From Streptomyces sp. NBRC 110028 (lineage in GTDB: Bacteria; Actinomycetota; Actinomycetes; Streptomycetales; Streptomycetaceae), in NCBI RefSeq assembly GCF_001417735.1, contig NZ_BBUZ01000023.1:533570-597569 (forward strand): a stretch of DNA of 64,000 nucleotides, read 5' to 3'. Position numbers and translations under genes: made by a program. Below are positions 41,604-51,457 of the stretch, piece by piece. The notes under the pieces are model-generated. The model saw only the letters and a program-made list of their open reading frames with translations, had not been told where the DNA came from and searched no databases. The first letter of the stretch is position 1. The number at the start of each line of letters is the position of its first letter.

Positions 41604-43769
41604 ATGACCGGACAGCTCTCCTTCCCTCGGCAGCACGCGCGCACCCAGCGCTTCACCCTCGGGGCGCCCCGGGCCTTCCGCGTGGCCCCCGACGACTCCC
41701 GCGTGGTCTTCCTGCGGTCCCGAGGCGGCACCGACCGGGCGGGCCTGCTGTGGGTGTACGACGTCGCCGGGCGGCGGGAGTACCCGGCCGCCGACCCGGT
41801 GGCCCTGCTCGGCGGCGCCGACGAGGAACTGTCCCCCGAGGAGCGGGCGCGCCGCGAGCGCAGCCGCGAGGGGTCGGCCGGGGTGGTCGGCTACGCCGTG
41901 GACGACGCCGTCGAGACGGCGGCCTTCGCCCTCTCCGGACGGCTGTTCGTCGCCGACCTGACCGCCGGCGAGTCCCGTGAGCTGCGCGTCCCGGGCCCGG
42001 TCGTGGACCCGCGCCCCTCCCCCGACGGCCGCCATGTCGCCTATGTGGCGGGCGGCGCGCTGCGCGTCACCGGCACCGGCGGCGAGGGCGACCGGGCGCT
42101 CGCCGAACCGGAGGCCGACACCGTCACCTACGGTCTCGCGGAGTTCATCGCGGCCGAGGAGATGGACCGCACGCGCGGCTTCTGGTGGTCCCCGGACGGC
42201 GAGGCCCTGCTGGCCGCCCGGGCCGACGACGCGCCCGTACGCCGCTGGTGGATCGCCGACCCGGCCCACCCCGGCCAGGCGCCCACCGAGGTCGCCTACC
42301 CGGCCGCCGGAACCCCTGACGCCGAGGTGCGGCTGGTCCTGCTGGGCCTGGACGGCACCCGTACGGAGGTCGAGTGGGACCGGCGGCGGTACCCCTACCT
42401 CGCCCGGGTGCACTGGTCGGCCTACGGTCCGCCGCTGCTCCTCGTCCAGGCCCGGGACCAGCGCGGCCAGCTGTACCTGGCCGTGGACACCGCGACCGGA
42501 CGGACCAGCACCGTGCACGCCGACGAGGACGCGGTATGGCTGGATCTTTTCCCCGGCGTGCCCGCCTGGACGCCCGACGGGCGGCTCGTGCGCATCGCGG
42601 ACGAGGGCGGCGCCCGGGCCCTGATGGTCGGCGACCGCAAGCTCACCTCCGGCGCCCTCCAGGTGCGCTCGGTGCTCTCCGTCGGCGAGGACGACGTGCT
42701 GTTCTCCGCCTCCCCCGGCGCCGGGGCCGCGCTGCCCGAGGGGCCCGGCGAGATCGACGTGTACCGCGCCTGGTTCCGCGGCAGCGGCGACCAGGGCGGC
42801 TGGGAACCGGTCGGCAAGCGGCCCTTCCCCGCCGTGCACTCCGCCACCCGCGGCGACCGGCTCATCGCGCTCACCCATGCCGGGCTCGACCGGCCCGGCG
42901 CCCGGGCGGAGCTGCTGCGGGCCGCGGACCACGGGGCCGCGGAGACGGTCGCCGAGATCGTCTCGTACGCCGAGACGCCGGTCATCACCGCGCGCCCGCG
43001 GCTCACCTTCGCGGGCAAGCACGACATTCCCTGCGCGGTGCTGCTGCCGACCGGGTACGCCGAGGGCGACGGGCCGCTGCCGGTCCTGATGGACCCCTAC
43101 GGCGGGCCGCACGGCCAGCGCGTGGTCGCCGCCCACAACGCGTACGTCACCTCGCAGTGGTTCGCCGACCAGGGCTTCGCCGTGATCGTCGCCGACGGGC
43201 GCGGCACCCCCGGGCGCTCCCCCGGCTGGGAGAAGGCCGTCCGCGACGACCTCGCGACCATCACCCTGGAGGACCAGGTCGAGGCGCTCACCGCGCTCGC
43301 CGGGCGCTATCCGCTGGACCTCGGCCGGGTCGCCATCCGCGGCTGGTCCTACGGCGGCTATCTCGCCGGGCTCGCCGCGCTGCGCCGGCCCGACGTCTTC
43401 CACGCGGCGGTGGTGGGCGCGCCGGTCACCGACTGGCGGCTGTACGACACCCACTACACGGAGCGCTATCTGGGCCACCCCGACGAGCAGCCGGCGGTGT
43501 ACGCGGCGAACTCGCTGGTGACGGACGAGGGGCTGTCCGGCGCGGCGGAGGGCCCGGCCTGCCCCATGATGATCATCCATGGGCTGGCGGACGACAACGT
43601 GGTCGTCGCCCACTCGCTGCGGCTCTCCTCGGCCCTGCTGGCCGCGGGCCGCCCGCACGAGGTGCTGCCGCTGTCCGGGGTGACGCACATGACCCCGCAG
43701 GAGCAGGTGGCCGAGAACCTGCTCCTGCTCCAGGTCGACTTCCTCAAGCGGTCCCTCGGGCTGAGCTGA
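41604..43769 (+). CDS. S9 family serine peptidase (dipeptidyl peptidase / prolyl oligopeptidase type)
   Basis: 721 residues. N-terminal beta-propeller of about 430 residues (EFIAAEEMDRTRGFWWSPDG matches the Glu pair of DPP-type enzymes, residues that bind the substrate N-terminus), then an alpha/beta-hydrolase domain with nucleophile GWSYGGYL (about residue 581), acid in HGLADDNVV, and His in SGVTHMTP. No signal peptide, so cytosolic. It would release N-terminal dipeptides from imported peptides; the flanking peptide transporters make this plausible. Confidence 0.93.
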   Translation: MTGQLSFPRQHARTQRFTLGAPRAFRVAPDDSRVVFLRSRGGTDRAGLLWVYDVAGRREYPAADPVALLGGADEELSPEERARRERSREGSAGVVGYAVDDAVETAAFALSGRLFVADLTAGESRELRVPGPVVDPRPSPDGRHVAYVAGGALRVTGTGGEGDRALAEPEADTVTYGLAEFIAAEEMDRTRGFWWSPDGEALLAARADDAPVRRWWIADPAHPGQAPTEVAYPAAGTPDAEVRLVLLGLDGTRTEVEWDRRRYPYLARVHWSAYGPPLLLVQARDQRGQLYLAVDTATGRTSTVHADEDAVWLDLFPGVPAWTPDGRLVRIADEGGARALMVGDRKLTSGALQVRSVLSVGEDDVLFSASPGAGAALPEGPGEIDVYRAWFRGSGDQGGWEPVGKRPFPAVHSATRGDRLIALTHAGLDRPGARAELLRAADHGAAETVAEIVSYAETPVITARPRLTFAGKHDIPCAVLLPTGYAEGDGPLPVLMDPYGGPHGQRVVAAHNAYVTSQWFADQGFAVIVADGRGTPGRSPGWEKAVRDDLATITLEDQVEALTALAGRYPLDLGRVAIRGWSYGGYLAGLAALRRPDVFHAAVVGAPVTDWRLYDTHYTERYLGHPDEQPAVYAANSLVTDEGLSGAAEGPACPMMIIHGLADDNVVVAHSLRLSSALLAAGRPHEVLPLSGVTHMTPQEQVAENLLLLQVDFLKRSLGLS

Positions 43770-43770
43770 C

Positions 43771-44883
43771 TCACCAGCCCGGCGGCGGGGACGGCGGAGG
43801 CGGCGGGGCCGTGGGCGGGGCCGTGGGCGGCGCGGCGGGCGGGGGCGGGGCGTAGCCCGGCGGGGCGGCGGGCGGCGGCGCGTATCCGGCGCCGCCGTAG
43901 CCGCCGTCGGCCCCCGTCCCGTAGGCCCCCGTCCCGTGCGCCGGGGCCGGGGTGTCCGTCCCGCCCCGCCGGGCCAGCGCGATCAGCGCGACCAGCCCCG
44001 CGAGCAGTTCGAAGAACGCGGTGAGCACCGACAGCACCCCGACCGTCGGCAGGTCGCCGAAGTGCTCGAGGTACTTCAGCTTTCCGTAGAGCGAGGTCTC
44101 GCTCACCCCGGTCGCCAGCACCAGCACCGCGGCCACCATTCCCAGCGGCCGGGACAGCGGCGCCCGGGCCAGGGCGGCCACGGCGGCCGCCAGGCAGAAC
44201 GCGACGAGGGCCCAGCTCTCCCAGGCGGCGGGCGGCGAGAGCAGCGTGACCAGGGTGTGCTTGCCGGTCAGCTGGTATTTGTAGATGTCCCAGTCCGCCT
44301 TCTGCGCCCAGTAGATCTGCCAGGCGCCCAGGACCGCGCCCGCCGCGCCCAGCAGCACCGCCCCCGTCACCGCGGCCCCCGGCCCCGGCCGCCCGGGCGG
44401 CCGGCCTGCGGGCGGGGCGCCCGGCGCGGCGTACCCGTCGGCGGGGCGCCGGGCCGCGGCGACGGTGGCCAGCAGCAGTCCCGCGAGCACCACCCCGGCC
44501 CAGGCGCTCAGATCGGCCCGCGTCTTGAGGTCGTCGGGGATGCCCTGCATCCAGTCCGCGTTCAGGTTCCACAGGCTCGGCAGCCGCAGGACGAGGGTCA
44601 CGGCCGCGACCGTGCCGAGCGCCCCCGCGGCGGCCGGTGAGCGCTGCGCGGAGATCCCGACGACGACGCACAGGACGAGCAGGACCAGATCGACGAGGGA
44701 GGAGCCGAAGAGGCTCCCCGAGGCCCGGAACGGCAGTCCGGACCATGTCCACCACAGATGACTGGCCTGGTCCGCCTCGTCCAGGTCCCGGACGATCCAC
44801 GCCAGTGAGATCATCCCGAGCACCGCGCAGACGAGTGCGCCGAAAACACGCGCTCCGCGTGTGAGTATCCGTCCCTGCCCCAT
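43771..44883 (-). CDS. multi-pass membrane protein with proline/tyrosine-rich tail
   Basis: 370 residues from ATG 44883. About eight predicted membrane helices, with long aromatic loops (WTWSGLPFRASGSLF, LNADWMQGIPDDL), then a C-terminal Pro/Ala/Gly/Tyr-rich cytosolic tail (GYAPPPPAAPP type). No transport motif recognised. It converges with the peptidase (stop codons two bases apart). The weak GGGGA upstream of the ATG is the only ribosome-binding signal. Confidence 0.75.
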   Translation of the reverse strand: MGQGRILTRGARVFGALVCAVLGMISLAWIVRDLDEADQASHLWWTWSGLPFRASGSLFGSSLVDLVLLVLCVVVGISAQRSPAAAGALGTVAAVTLVLRLPSLWNLNADWMQGIPDDLKTRADLSAWAGVVLAGLLLATVAAARRPADGYAAPGAPPAGRPPGRPGPGAAVTGAVLLGAAGAVLGAWQIYWAQKADWDIYKYQLTGKHTLVTLLSPPAAWESWALVAFCLAAAVAALARAPLSRPLGMVAAVLVLATGVSETSLYGKLKYLEHFGDLPTVGVLSVLTAFFELLAGLVALIALARRGGTDTPAPAHGTGAYGTGADGGYGGAGYAPPPAAPPGYAPPPPAAPPTAPPTAPPPPPSPPPGW

Positions 44884-45196
44884 AGCCGTAGGTTTCCCCC
44901 ACCGCACACCCCGGGCAACCGTCGCGAGGCGAAGAAACACAAAGAAGCCCGAAGAAGTACGCGGATCGTGACCAACCGGGTACCGCCCGGGCGGCGACGA
45001 TCACTGTCAAGCACGTCCTGACCTCGATCTGCCAAATGTTCGCTCAAGACTTGAGAGGCCGGGCACATCCGCGCTCGCCCGCCCCTTGACCCGGTTGTGA
45101 ATCCGTTGCGAAAGTCCGCTCAACCCGCCACAACGCGGGTAGACAAACCGAGTTGGCGGTGTGTGCCGGGGCGGATCACCATGGGGGCGCTACGCG
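44884..45196. other. divergent promoter region before the first peptide transporter
   Basis: 313 bases between the membrane protein (minus) and the first transporter gene (plus). TTGACC at 45086-45091 may be a -35 element; a 6-bp-arm repeat ACCCGC...GCGGGT lies at 45123-45140. No further gene is convincing. Confidence 0.45.
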
Positions 45197-46210
45197 ATGA
45201 CCAGTCCATCCCAGCTCACCGTGGCCGGGAAGAGCACGCAGGCCGACGAGGGCGGACCGGGCGGGCAGCCGGCCGGCTTAAGCCCCCGTCAGCTGATGTG
45301 GCGGCGCTTCAAGCGTGACCGCACGGGCGTGGTCTCCGCCTGCGCCGTGCTGTTCTTCTTCGCCGTCGCCGTGCTGGCCCCGGTGATCTCCTCGCTGTAC
45401 GGCAAGGATCCGTACACGACGTACGGCCTCGACCGGCCCGAGCTGCTGGATCCGCTCACCGGCTATCCGATGAAGCCCAACGGCGGCATCGACGGCGAGT
45501 TCTGGTTCGGCATCGAGCCCAAGCTCGGCCGGGACGTGCTGACGCAGCTGGTGTACGGCATCCGTACCTCGCTGCTGATCGGGCTGGCCGCGACGCTGCT
45601 GTCCACGATCACCGGCATCGTCGTCGGCGTCGTCGCGGGCTATCTGGGCGGGCGCACGGACTACTTCCTGGGGCGGCTGATCGATCTGCTGCTCTCCTTT
45701 CCGCAGCAGCTGTTCTTCGTCGCCTTCATGCCGGTGGTCACCGCGCTGTTCGTCAGCCCGCAGAAGGAGACCCCGACCTATTTCCGGGTGACGGCCCTGG
45801 TCACGGTGTTGTGGCTGCTGGGCTGGATGCAGCTGGCCCGGCTGCTGCGCGGTCAGGTGCTGTCGCTGCGGGAGCGCGAGTTCGTCGAGGCCGCGAAGGT
45901 GACGGGGGCCTCGCCGTGGCGGATCGTCCGCAAGGAGCTGCTGCCCAATCTGGGCACGCCGATCATGGTGCAGTCCACGCTGATGCTGCCGGGCTTCGTG
46001 ACGACGGAGGCGGCCCTGTCGTTCCTCGGCGTCGGGGTGGTCGAGCCGACCCCCGACTGGGGCCGGATGTTCGCCAAGGGCGCCAACTTCTACGAGGGCG
46101 ACATCACCTACATGTTCTTCCCCGGCATCGCCATGGTGGTCTTCGTCGTCGCCTTCAACCTGCTCGGGGACTCGGTCCGGGACGCCATGGACCCGAAGAC
46201 CAGGCGCTGA
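45197..46210 (+). CDS. oligopeptide ABC permease, OppC/DppC type (system 1)
   Basis: 337 residues from ATG 45197; GTG 45161 in the same frame is less likely. N-terminal cytosolic arm with RRFKRDRTGVVS, six membrane helices, and the EAA coupling motif (REFVEAAKVTGASPWRIVRKELLPN). C-type because of the long first periplasmic loop ending GRDVLTQLVYGIRTSL. It is the first gene of the operon, before the binding protein, whereas systems 2 and 3 carry the C permease later. Confidence 0.92.
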   Translation: MTSPSQLTVAGKSTQADEGGPGGQPAGLSPRQLMWRRFKRDRTGVVSACAVLFFFAVAVLAPVISSLYGKDPYTTYGLDRPELLDPLTGYPMKPNGGIDGEFWFGIEPKLGRDVLTQLVYGIRTSLLIGLAATLLSTITGIVVGVVAGYLGGRTDYFLGRLIDLLLSFPQQLFFVAFMPVVTALFVSPQKETPTYFRVTALVTVLWLLGWMQLARLLRGQVLSLREREFVEAAKVTGASPWRIVRKELLPNLGTPIMVQSTLMLPGFVTTEAALSFLGVGVVEPTPDWGRMFAKGANFYEGDITYMFFPGIAMVVFVVAFNLLGDSVRDAMDPKTRR

Positions 46211-46288
46211 CCGGCGCCACACGGCAGACGCAGAGAACGGCAAGTGTTCCGTCCGACGAGGTCCAGCGAGGCAGGTGCATTCACCACC

Positions 46289-48076
46289 ATGACGTTGAAC
46301 AGCAGGCGCAGAGCACGTACCTACGCCGTCGCCCTGGCCGCGGGCGCGCTGGCGCTCTCGGCGTGCAGCAGCGGGGGCGGCTCGGGGACTGATGACTCCG
46401 AGGAACCGAAGATGAAGGCCCAGGGGATCGCCCTGGGCAGCGCCGCCGACTCCGCCGGGCCCGCCAAGGAGCTGCCGGACGCGAAGAAGGGCGGCACGGT
46501 GTCGGTGCTCCAGCGCGACGCGTTCGAGCATCTGGACCCCGGCCAGATCTATGTCAGCGATGAGCTGATCATGCAGACCCTCTACAACCGGACGCTGACG
46601 AACTACCGGATCGACGACAAGACCGGGAAGGTCGAGGTGGTCGGCGACCTGGCGACCGACACCGGCAAGTCCTCCGACGGCGGCCGGACGTGGACATATA
46701 CGCTCAAGGACGGGCTGAAGTTCGAGGACGGCTCGCCGATCACCTCCAAGGACGTCCGGCACGCCGTCGAGCGGCTCTACGCGCCGTATCAGACCAACGG
46801 CCCGACGTATCTGCAGCAGTGGCTCTCGGGCGAGGGCCAGAAATACCGCAAGGCGCTGCCGGACGGCCCGTACAAGGGCAAGCACCTGCCGAAGTCGGTG
46901 CTGGACACCCCGGACGCGAAGACGATCGTCTTCCACTTCGACCAGCCGCGGGCCGAGGTGCCGTTCGCCGTGGCCATGCCCAACATCGGCGCGGTGCCGC
47001 CGGGCAAGGACACCAAGGAGAAGTACGACAAGGCGCCGGTGGCCAGCGGTCCGTACAAGATCAAGAACTTCAAGCCGGGCAAGGGCGTCCAGTTCGTCAA
47101 GAACGACCAGTGGGATCCCAGGACCGATCCGATACGCCATCAGTACGTGAACACCTTCGATGTCTCCTTCGGCCATCAGTGGGTGGACTCCACCCGCCGT
47201 CTGGTGGCCGACAAGGGCGCCGACAAGAACGGCATGACCTGGACCAACGCGGTCGATCCCTCGCAGATCTCGGCGGTCCTCAAGAACAAGGACGCGATGG
47301 CCCGGTCGATGACCGAGACCCAGCCCTTCGTGGACGTCGTCTCGATCAATACGGACCGGGTCAAGAACAAGAAGGTGCGCGAGGCGATCGCCTGGGCCTT
47401 CCCCAGCGGTCAGTACCTCCAGCAGTTCGGCGGCCCCAAGGGCGGTGAGGTCGCGGGCGGCCTGGTCGGCCCGACGCTGGGGGGCTACGACCCCGGCTTC
47501 GACCCGTTCCAGAAGAAGAAGTACCCCGGCGGCAACGCCAAGAAGGCCAAGGAACTGCTGAAGGAGGCCGGCGAGGAGGGCTACGAGCTGGTCTACGCGT
47601 ACGGCAACGGCGACACCCACCAGGACGCCTCGGTCGTCGTCCAGCAGGCCCTGGAGCGGGCCGGATTCACGGTCCAGAAGAAGGAGATCGACCAGACGAC
47701 GTACTACAGCCAGATCGGCAAGGTGGACAACAAGTACGACCTCTACCGATCCTCGTGGTCCGCCGACTGGCCCTCCGCCTCGACCGTCGTCCCTCCGGTG
47801 TACGGCGGAGAGAACGTCTACAACGGCTCGGCGAACTACAGCCATCTGAACGCCCCGGCGGTCAACAAGGAGATCGACCGGGTCACCAAGATCGGCGACC
47901 TCGGCAAGGCCACCACCGAGTGGATCAAGCTCAGCGAGAAGGTCCTCACCGACCAGGTGCCCGCGGTCCCGACCTTCTACAACCGGCTGTTCACCCTCTG
48001 GGGCTCCGGCATCGGCGGCACGAAGTGGAACCCGATCTACGGGGCCGTGGACCCGACCGCCGTCTTCATCAAGTAG
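46289..48076 (+). CDS. oligopeptide ABC substrate-binding lipoprotein (system 1)
   Basis: 595 residues from ATG 46289. Signal peptide with lipobox LSAC (Cys26), then the large SBP_bac_5 domain (QTLYNRTLTNYRIDD, YTLKDGLKFEDGSPITSKDVRHAVERL, DPTAVFIK end). It is anchored outside the membrane and would capture peptides for permeases B and C. The Shine-Dalgarno is weak (GCAGG). A 14-bp hairpin with a 22-base loop separates it from the next gene. Confidence 0.93.
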   Translation: MTLNSRRRARTYAVALAAGALALSACSSGGGSGTDDSEEPKMKAQGIALGSAADSAGPAKELPDAKKGGTVSVLQRDAFEHLDPGQIYVSDELIMQTLYNRTLTNYRIDDKTGKVEVVGDLATDTGKSSDGGRTWTYTLKDGLKFEDGSPITSKDVRHAVERLYAPYQTNGPTYLQQWLSGEGQKYRKALPDGPYKGKHLPKSVLDTPDAKTIVFHFDQPRAEVPFAVAMPNIGAVPPGKDTKEKYDKAPVASGPYKIKNFKPGKGVQFVKNDQWDPRTDPIRHQYVNTFDVSFGHQWVDSTRRLVADKGADKNGMTWTNAVDPSQISAVLKNKDAMARSMTETQPFVDVVSINTDRVKNKKVREAIAWAFPSGQYLQQFGGPKGGEVAGGLVGPTLGGYDPGFDPFQKKKYPGGNAKKAKELLKEAGEEGYELVYAYGNGDTHQDASVVVQQALERAGFTVQKKEIDQTTYYSQIGKVDNKYDLYRSSWSADWPSASTVVPPVYGGENVYNGSANYSHLNAPAVNKEIDRVTKIGDLGKATTEWIKLSEKVLTDQVPAVPTFYNRLFTLWGSGIGGTKWNPIYGAVDPTAVFIK

Positions 48077-48108
48077 CGGCCGCCACCGCCGAACCGAGCC
48101 GGTACCGT

Positions 48109-48158
48109 CCGGCCGCGCCGCCACCGCCGTATTTCGTCCGGCGCGGCGGCGCGGCCGG
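48109..48158 (+). terminator. stem-loop between binding protein and permease (read-through type)
   Basis: 14-bp perfect stem (48109-48122 with 48145-48158) and a 22-base loop, between two genes of one operon. Expected to raise expression of the binding protein relative to the downstream genes by partial termination or 3' protection. Confidence 0.6.
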
Positions 48159-48189
48159 GGACCGCCCCGACCGGAAGATCCCTGACGCC

Positions 48190-49167
48190 ATGTTGAGATT
48201 CCTCGCCCGCCGGTCCCTCGGCGCGTTTCTGATCCTCCTGCTGATCAGCGCGATCACCTTCTTCCTCTTCTTCGCCCTGCCCGCCGAGCCCGCCCGGCTG
48301 GCCTGCGGCAAGAGCTGCGACCCCGCCTCGCTCGCGATCATCAACAAGAACCTGGGCCTGGACCAGCCGGTCCCGGTGCAGTACGGGAAGTTCATGGTCG
48401 GGATCGTCGCCGGGCGCGACTTCGCGGTCGGGCACTGCTCCGCGCCCTGCTTCGGCTACTCCTTCGTCAGCCAGGAGCCGGTGTGGGGCACCATCGTCGA
48501 CCGCTTCCCCACCACCCTCTCGCTCGCCATCGGCGGCGCCGCGGTGTTCCTGGTCTGCGGCATCGGCATCGGCATGGTCGCGGCCTGGCGGCGCGGCACC
48601 TGGATCGACAAGTTCTTCAGCTCGCTGTCGCTGCTGGGCGCGTCCCTGCAGATCTACTTCGTCGGCGTGCTGTGCCTGGCCTGGTTCGTCAGCGGACTGG
48701 GCATCATGGAGCAGCCCGCCTACCACCCCTTCACCGACAATCCGGCGAAGTGGTTCAGCGGGATGCTGCTGCCCTGGCTGGTGCTCTCGCTGATCTTCAT
48801 GGCCAACTACAGCCGGATGACCCGCTCCCAGATGGTCGAGCAGCTCCAGGAGGACCACGTCCGCACGGCCAGGGCCAAGGGGCTGTCCAGCCGTACGGTC
48901 TTCTTCCGCTACGCCTGGCGCGGCGCCATCGCCCCGATCGTCACCATCTTCGGCATCGACCTCGGCTCGCTCTTCGGCGGGGCGATGGTCACCGAGTACA
49001 CCTTCACCCTGCACGGCATCGGGCGGCTCGCCGTGGAATCCGTCCAGCTGACCGATCTGCCGATGCTGATGGGCGTGATGCTGGTCAGCGCCGCGGCCAT
49101 CGTGGTGTTCAACATCCTGGTCGACGCCGCCTACGCCGTCATCGACCCGCGTGTACGCCTCGCCTAG
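48190..49167 (+). CDS. oligopeptide ABC permease, OppB/DppB type (system 1)
   Basis: 325 residues from ATG 48190. B-type: N-terminal helix directly at the start (LRFLARRSLGAFLILLLISAITFFLF), LGLDQPVPVQYGKF, then the EAA motif region (EQLQEDHVRTARAKGLSSRTVFFRYAWRGAIAPIV). A Cys-rich outer loop (CGKSCD and CSAPCFGY) is unusual and could form disulfides. It is followed directly by the ATPase genes. Confidence 0.9.
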   Translation: MLRFLARRSLGAFLILLLISAITFFLFFALPAEPARLACGKSCDPASLAIINKNLGLDQPVPVQYGKFMVGIVAGRDFAVGHCSAPCFGYSFVSQEPVWGTIVDRFPTTLSLAIGGAAVFLVCGIGIGMVAAWRRGTWIDKFFSSLSLLGASLQIYFVGVLCLAWFVSGLGIMEQPAYHPFTDNPAKWFSGMLLPWLVLSLIFMANYSRMTRSQMVEQLQEDHVRTARAKGLSSRTVFFRYAWRGAIAPIVTIFGIDLGSLFGGAMVTEYTFTLHGIGRLAVESVQLTDLPMLMGVMLVSAAAIVVFNILVDAAYAVIDPRVRLA

Positions 49168-49180
49168 AAGGACGTCCGAA

Positions 49181-50224
49181 GTGACCACACCCACCCAGCC
49201 CGACGAGACCGACGCCTTTCTGTCCGTGACCGACCTGCACGTCCGCTTCGCCACCGAGGACGGCGTCGTCAAGGCCGTGGACGGCCTCTCCTTCGACCTC
49301 GAACGCGGCCGGACCCTCGGCATCGTCGGCGAGTCCGGCTCCGGGAAGTCCGTCACCAACCTCACCGTGCTCGGCCTCCACGACCCGCGCACCACCACGG
49401 TCACCGGCACGATCCACCTCGACGGGCAGGAGCTGACCGGCGCGCCCGAGCGCACCCTGGAGCGGCTGCGCGGCAACACGATGGCGATGATCTTCCAGGA
49501 TCCGCTGACCGCTCTCTCGCCGTACTACACGGTCGGCCGCCAGATCGCCGAGCCGTACCGCAAGCACACCGGCGCCTCCAAGCGGGACGCCCGGCTGCGC
49601 GCCATCGAGATGCTGGACAAGGTCGGCATTCCCAACCCGCGGCTGCGGGTGGACGATTACCCGCACCAGTTCTCCGGCGGGATGCGGCAGCGCACCATGA
49701 TCGCCATGGCGCTGGTGTGCGACCCGGACCTGCTGATCGCCGACGAGCCGACCACCGCCCTCGACGTCACCGTCCAGGCCCAGATCCTGGACCTCCTCAA
49801 GGAGCTGCAGCAGGAGTTCGGCTCCGCGATCATCCTCATCACCCACGACCTGGGCGTGGTCGCCAACACCGCCGACGACCTGCTGGTGATGTACGCGGGC
49901 CGGGCCGTCGAGCGCGGTACGGTCCGCGAGGTGCTGCGGGCGCCCCGGCACCCGTACACCTGGGGGCTGCTGGGCTCCATGCCCCGGCTGTCCTCCGCCG
50001 TCGACGAACCGCTCAACCCCATCCCCGGCGCCCCGCCGAGCCTCCTCGCCCCACCGCCCGGCTGCCCCTTCCACCCGCGGTGCGGCTATACGGCGGAGGT
50101 CGACGGCGAGCGGTGCAGCGGGATACGGCCCGCGCTCCCGGAGGGCCGGGGCGCCGCCTGCCATCTGGGCGCCGAGCGGACGCGGACCCTGTTCACCGAG
50201 CAGATCAAGCCCCGGCTGGGCTAG
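49181..50224 (+). CDS. oligopeptide ABC ATP-binding protein, DppD type (system 1)
   Basis: 347 residues from GTG 49181, eight bases after AAGGA; GTG 49151 would add ten residues and overlap the permease. Walker A GESGSGKS, signature FSGGMRQR, Walker [13 protein letters not shown], then the OppD/DppD C-terminal region with CPFHPRCGY (Cys cluster of the Fe-S-like motif of the family). Confidence 0.93.
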   Translation: MTTPTQPDETDAFLSVTDLHVRFATEDGVVKAVDGLSFDLERGRTLGIVGESGSGKSVTNLTVLGLHDPRTTTVTGTIHLDGQELTGAPERTLERLRGNTMAMIFQDPLTALSPYYTVGRQIAEPYRKHTGASKRDARLRAIEMLDKVGIPNPRLRVDDYPHQFSGGMRQRTMIAMALVCDPDLLIADEPTTALDVTVQAQILDLLKELQQEFGSAIILITHDLGVVANTADDLLVMYAGRAVERGTVREVLRAPRHPYTWGLLGSMPRLSSAVDEPLNPIPGAPPSLLAPPPGCPFHPRCGYTAEVDGERCSGIRPALPEGRGAACHLGAERTRTLFTEQIKPRLG

Positions 50225-50246
50225 GGACCCTAAGGAGCGCCTTCAG

Positions 50247-51323
50247 ATGAGCATCGAATCGGGTACCCCCGAACCCCTCCTGGTCGCCGAGAAGCTGACC
50301 AAGCACTTCCCGATCATGGGCGGCTTCCCCTTCCGGCGGAAGGTGGGCGCCGTCCAGGCCGTCGACGGCATCGACCTGACCGTGCACGCCGGGGAGAGCT
50401 TCGGTCTGGTCGGCGAGTCCGGCTGCGGCAAGTCCACCACCGGACGGCTGCTGACCCGGCTGCTGGAGCCCACCGCCGGGCGGATCACCTACCGGGGCCG
50501 GGACATCACCCACGCGGACCGCAGACAGCTCGCACCGGTCCGCTCCGAGATCCAGATGATCTTCCAGGATCCGTACTCCTCGCTGAACCCCCGGCAGACC
50601 GTCGGCACCATCATCTCCGGCCCGATGGAGATCAACGACATCCGCCCGCCCGGCGGCCGCGAGGCCCGGGTGCGCGAGCTGCTGGAGACCGTCGGCCTCA
50701 ACCCCGAGCACTACAACCGCTTCCCGCACGAGTTCTCCGGCGGCCAGCGCCAGCGCATCGGCGTCGCCCGCGCGCTCGCCCTCGAACCCCGGCTGATCGT
50801 CGCCGACGAACCGGTCTCGGCGCTCGACGTCTCGATCCAGGCCCAGGTCGTCAACCTGCTCCAGCAGCTCCAGCGCGAGCTGGGCATCGCCTTCCTCTTC
50901 ATCGCCCACGACCTCGCCGTCGTACGGCACTTCTCGCAGCGCGTCGCGGTCATGTACCTCGGGAAGGTCGTCGAGGTCGGCGACCGCGACTCCATCTACC
51001 GCCGCCCCCGCCACCCGTACACCCACGCCCTGCTGTCCGCCGTCCCGGACGCGGCCGTGGTGATGGCCGACGAGGCCTCCTCCGGCGCGGGCCGCGAGCG
51101 CATCCGCCTCGCGGGCGACGTCCCCTCCCCCATCGCCCCGCCCTCCGGCTGCCGCTTCCGCACCCGCTGCTGGAAGGCCCAGGACCTCTGCGCGCGGCAG
51201 GAGCCGCTACTGCTGCGCGTCGAGGGCAACCGCGAGGGCCACCTGTCCGCCTGCCACTTCCCCGAGGCCCCCACCACCGAGGCCCGCGACCAGGACATCG
51301 TGCTGGACCCGGCGCTGTCGTAG
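50247..51323 (+). CDS. oligopeptide ABC ATP-binding protein, DppF type (system 1)
   Basis: 358 residues from ATG 50247 (AAGGAG upstream). Walker [10 protein letters not shown], signature FSGGQRQR, Walker [14 protein letters not shown]-terminal [11 protein letters not shown]. It forms the heterodimeric ATPase with the DppD protein and drives uptake. Last gene of the five-gene system 1. Confidence 0.93.
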   Translation: MSIESGTPEPLLVAEKLTKHFPIMGGFPFRRKVGAVQAVDGIDLTVHAGESFGLVGESGCGKSTTGRLLTRLLEPTAGRITYRGRDITHADRRQLAPVRSEIQMIFQDPYSSLNPRQTVGTIISGPMEINDIRPPGGREARVRELLETVGLNPEHYNRFPHEFSGGQRQRIGVARALALEPRLIVADEPVSALDVSIQAQVVNLLQQLQRELGIAFLFIAHDLAVVRHFSQRVAVMYLGKVVEVGDRDSIYRRPRHPYTHALLSAVPDAAVVMADEASSGAGRERIRLAGDVPSPIAPPSGCRFRTRCWKAQDLCARQEPLLLRVEGNREGHLSACHFPEAPTTEARDQDIVLDPALS

Positions 51324-51457
51324 GGCCGGAAGCCGGATTCCCCTACAACTGCCCTGTTTTTCGCATGAGTTGCTTGACCTGGACGCGGGGCGGCGCATCT
51401 AATGAGCAGCCCGCTGCGAGACGTATGCGGGGCGGTTCTCAGGAATGCGGTGGGAAG

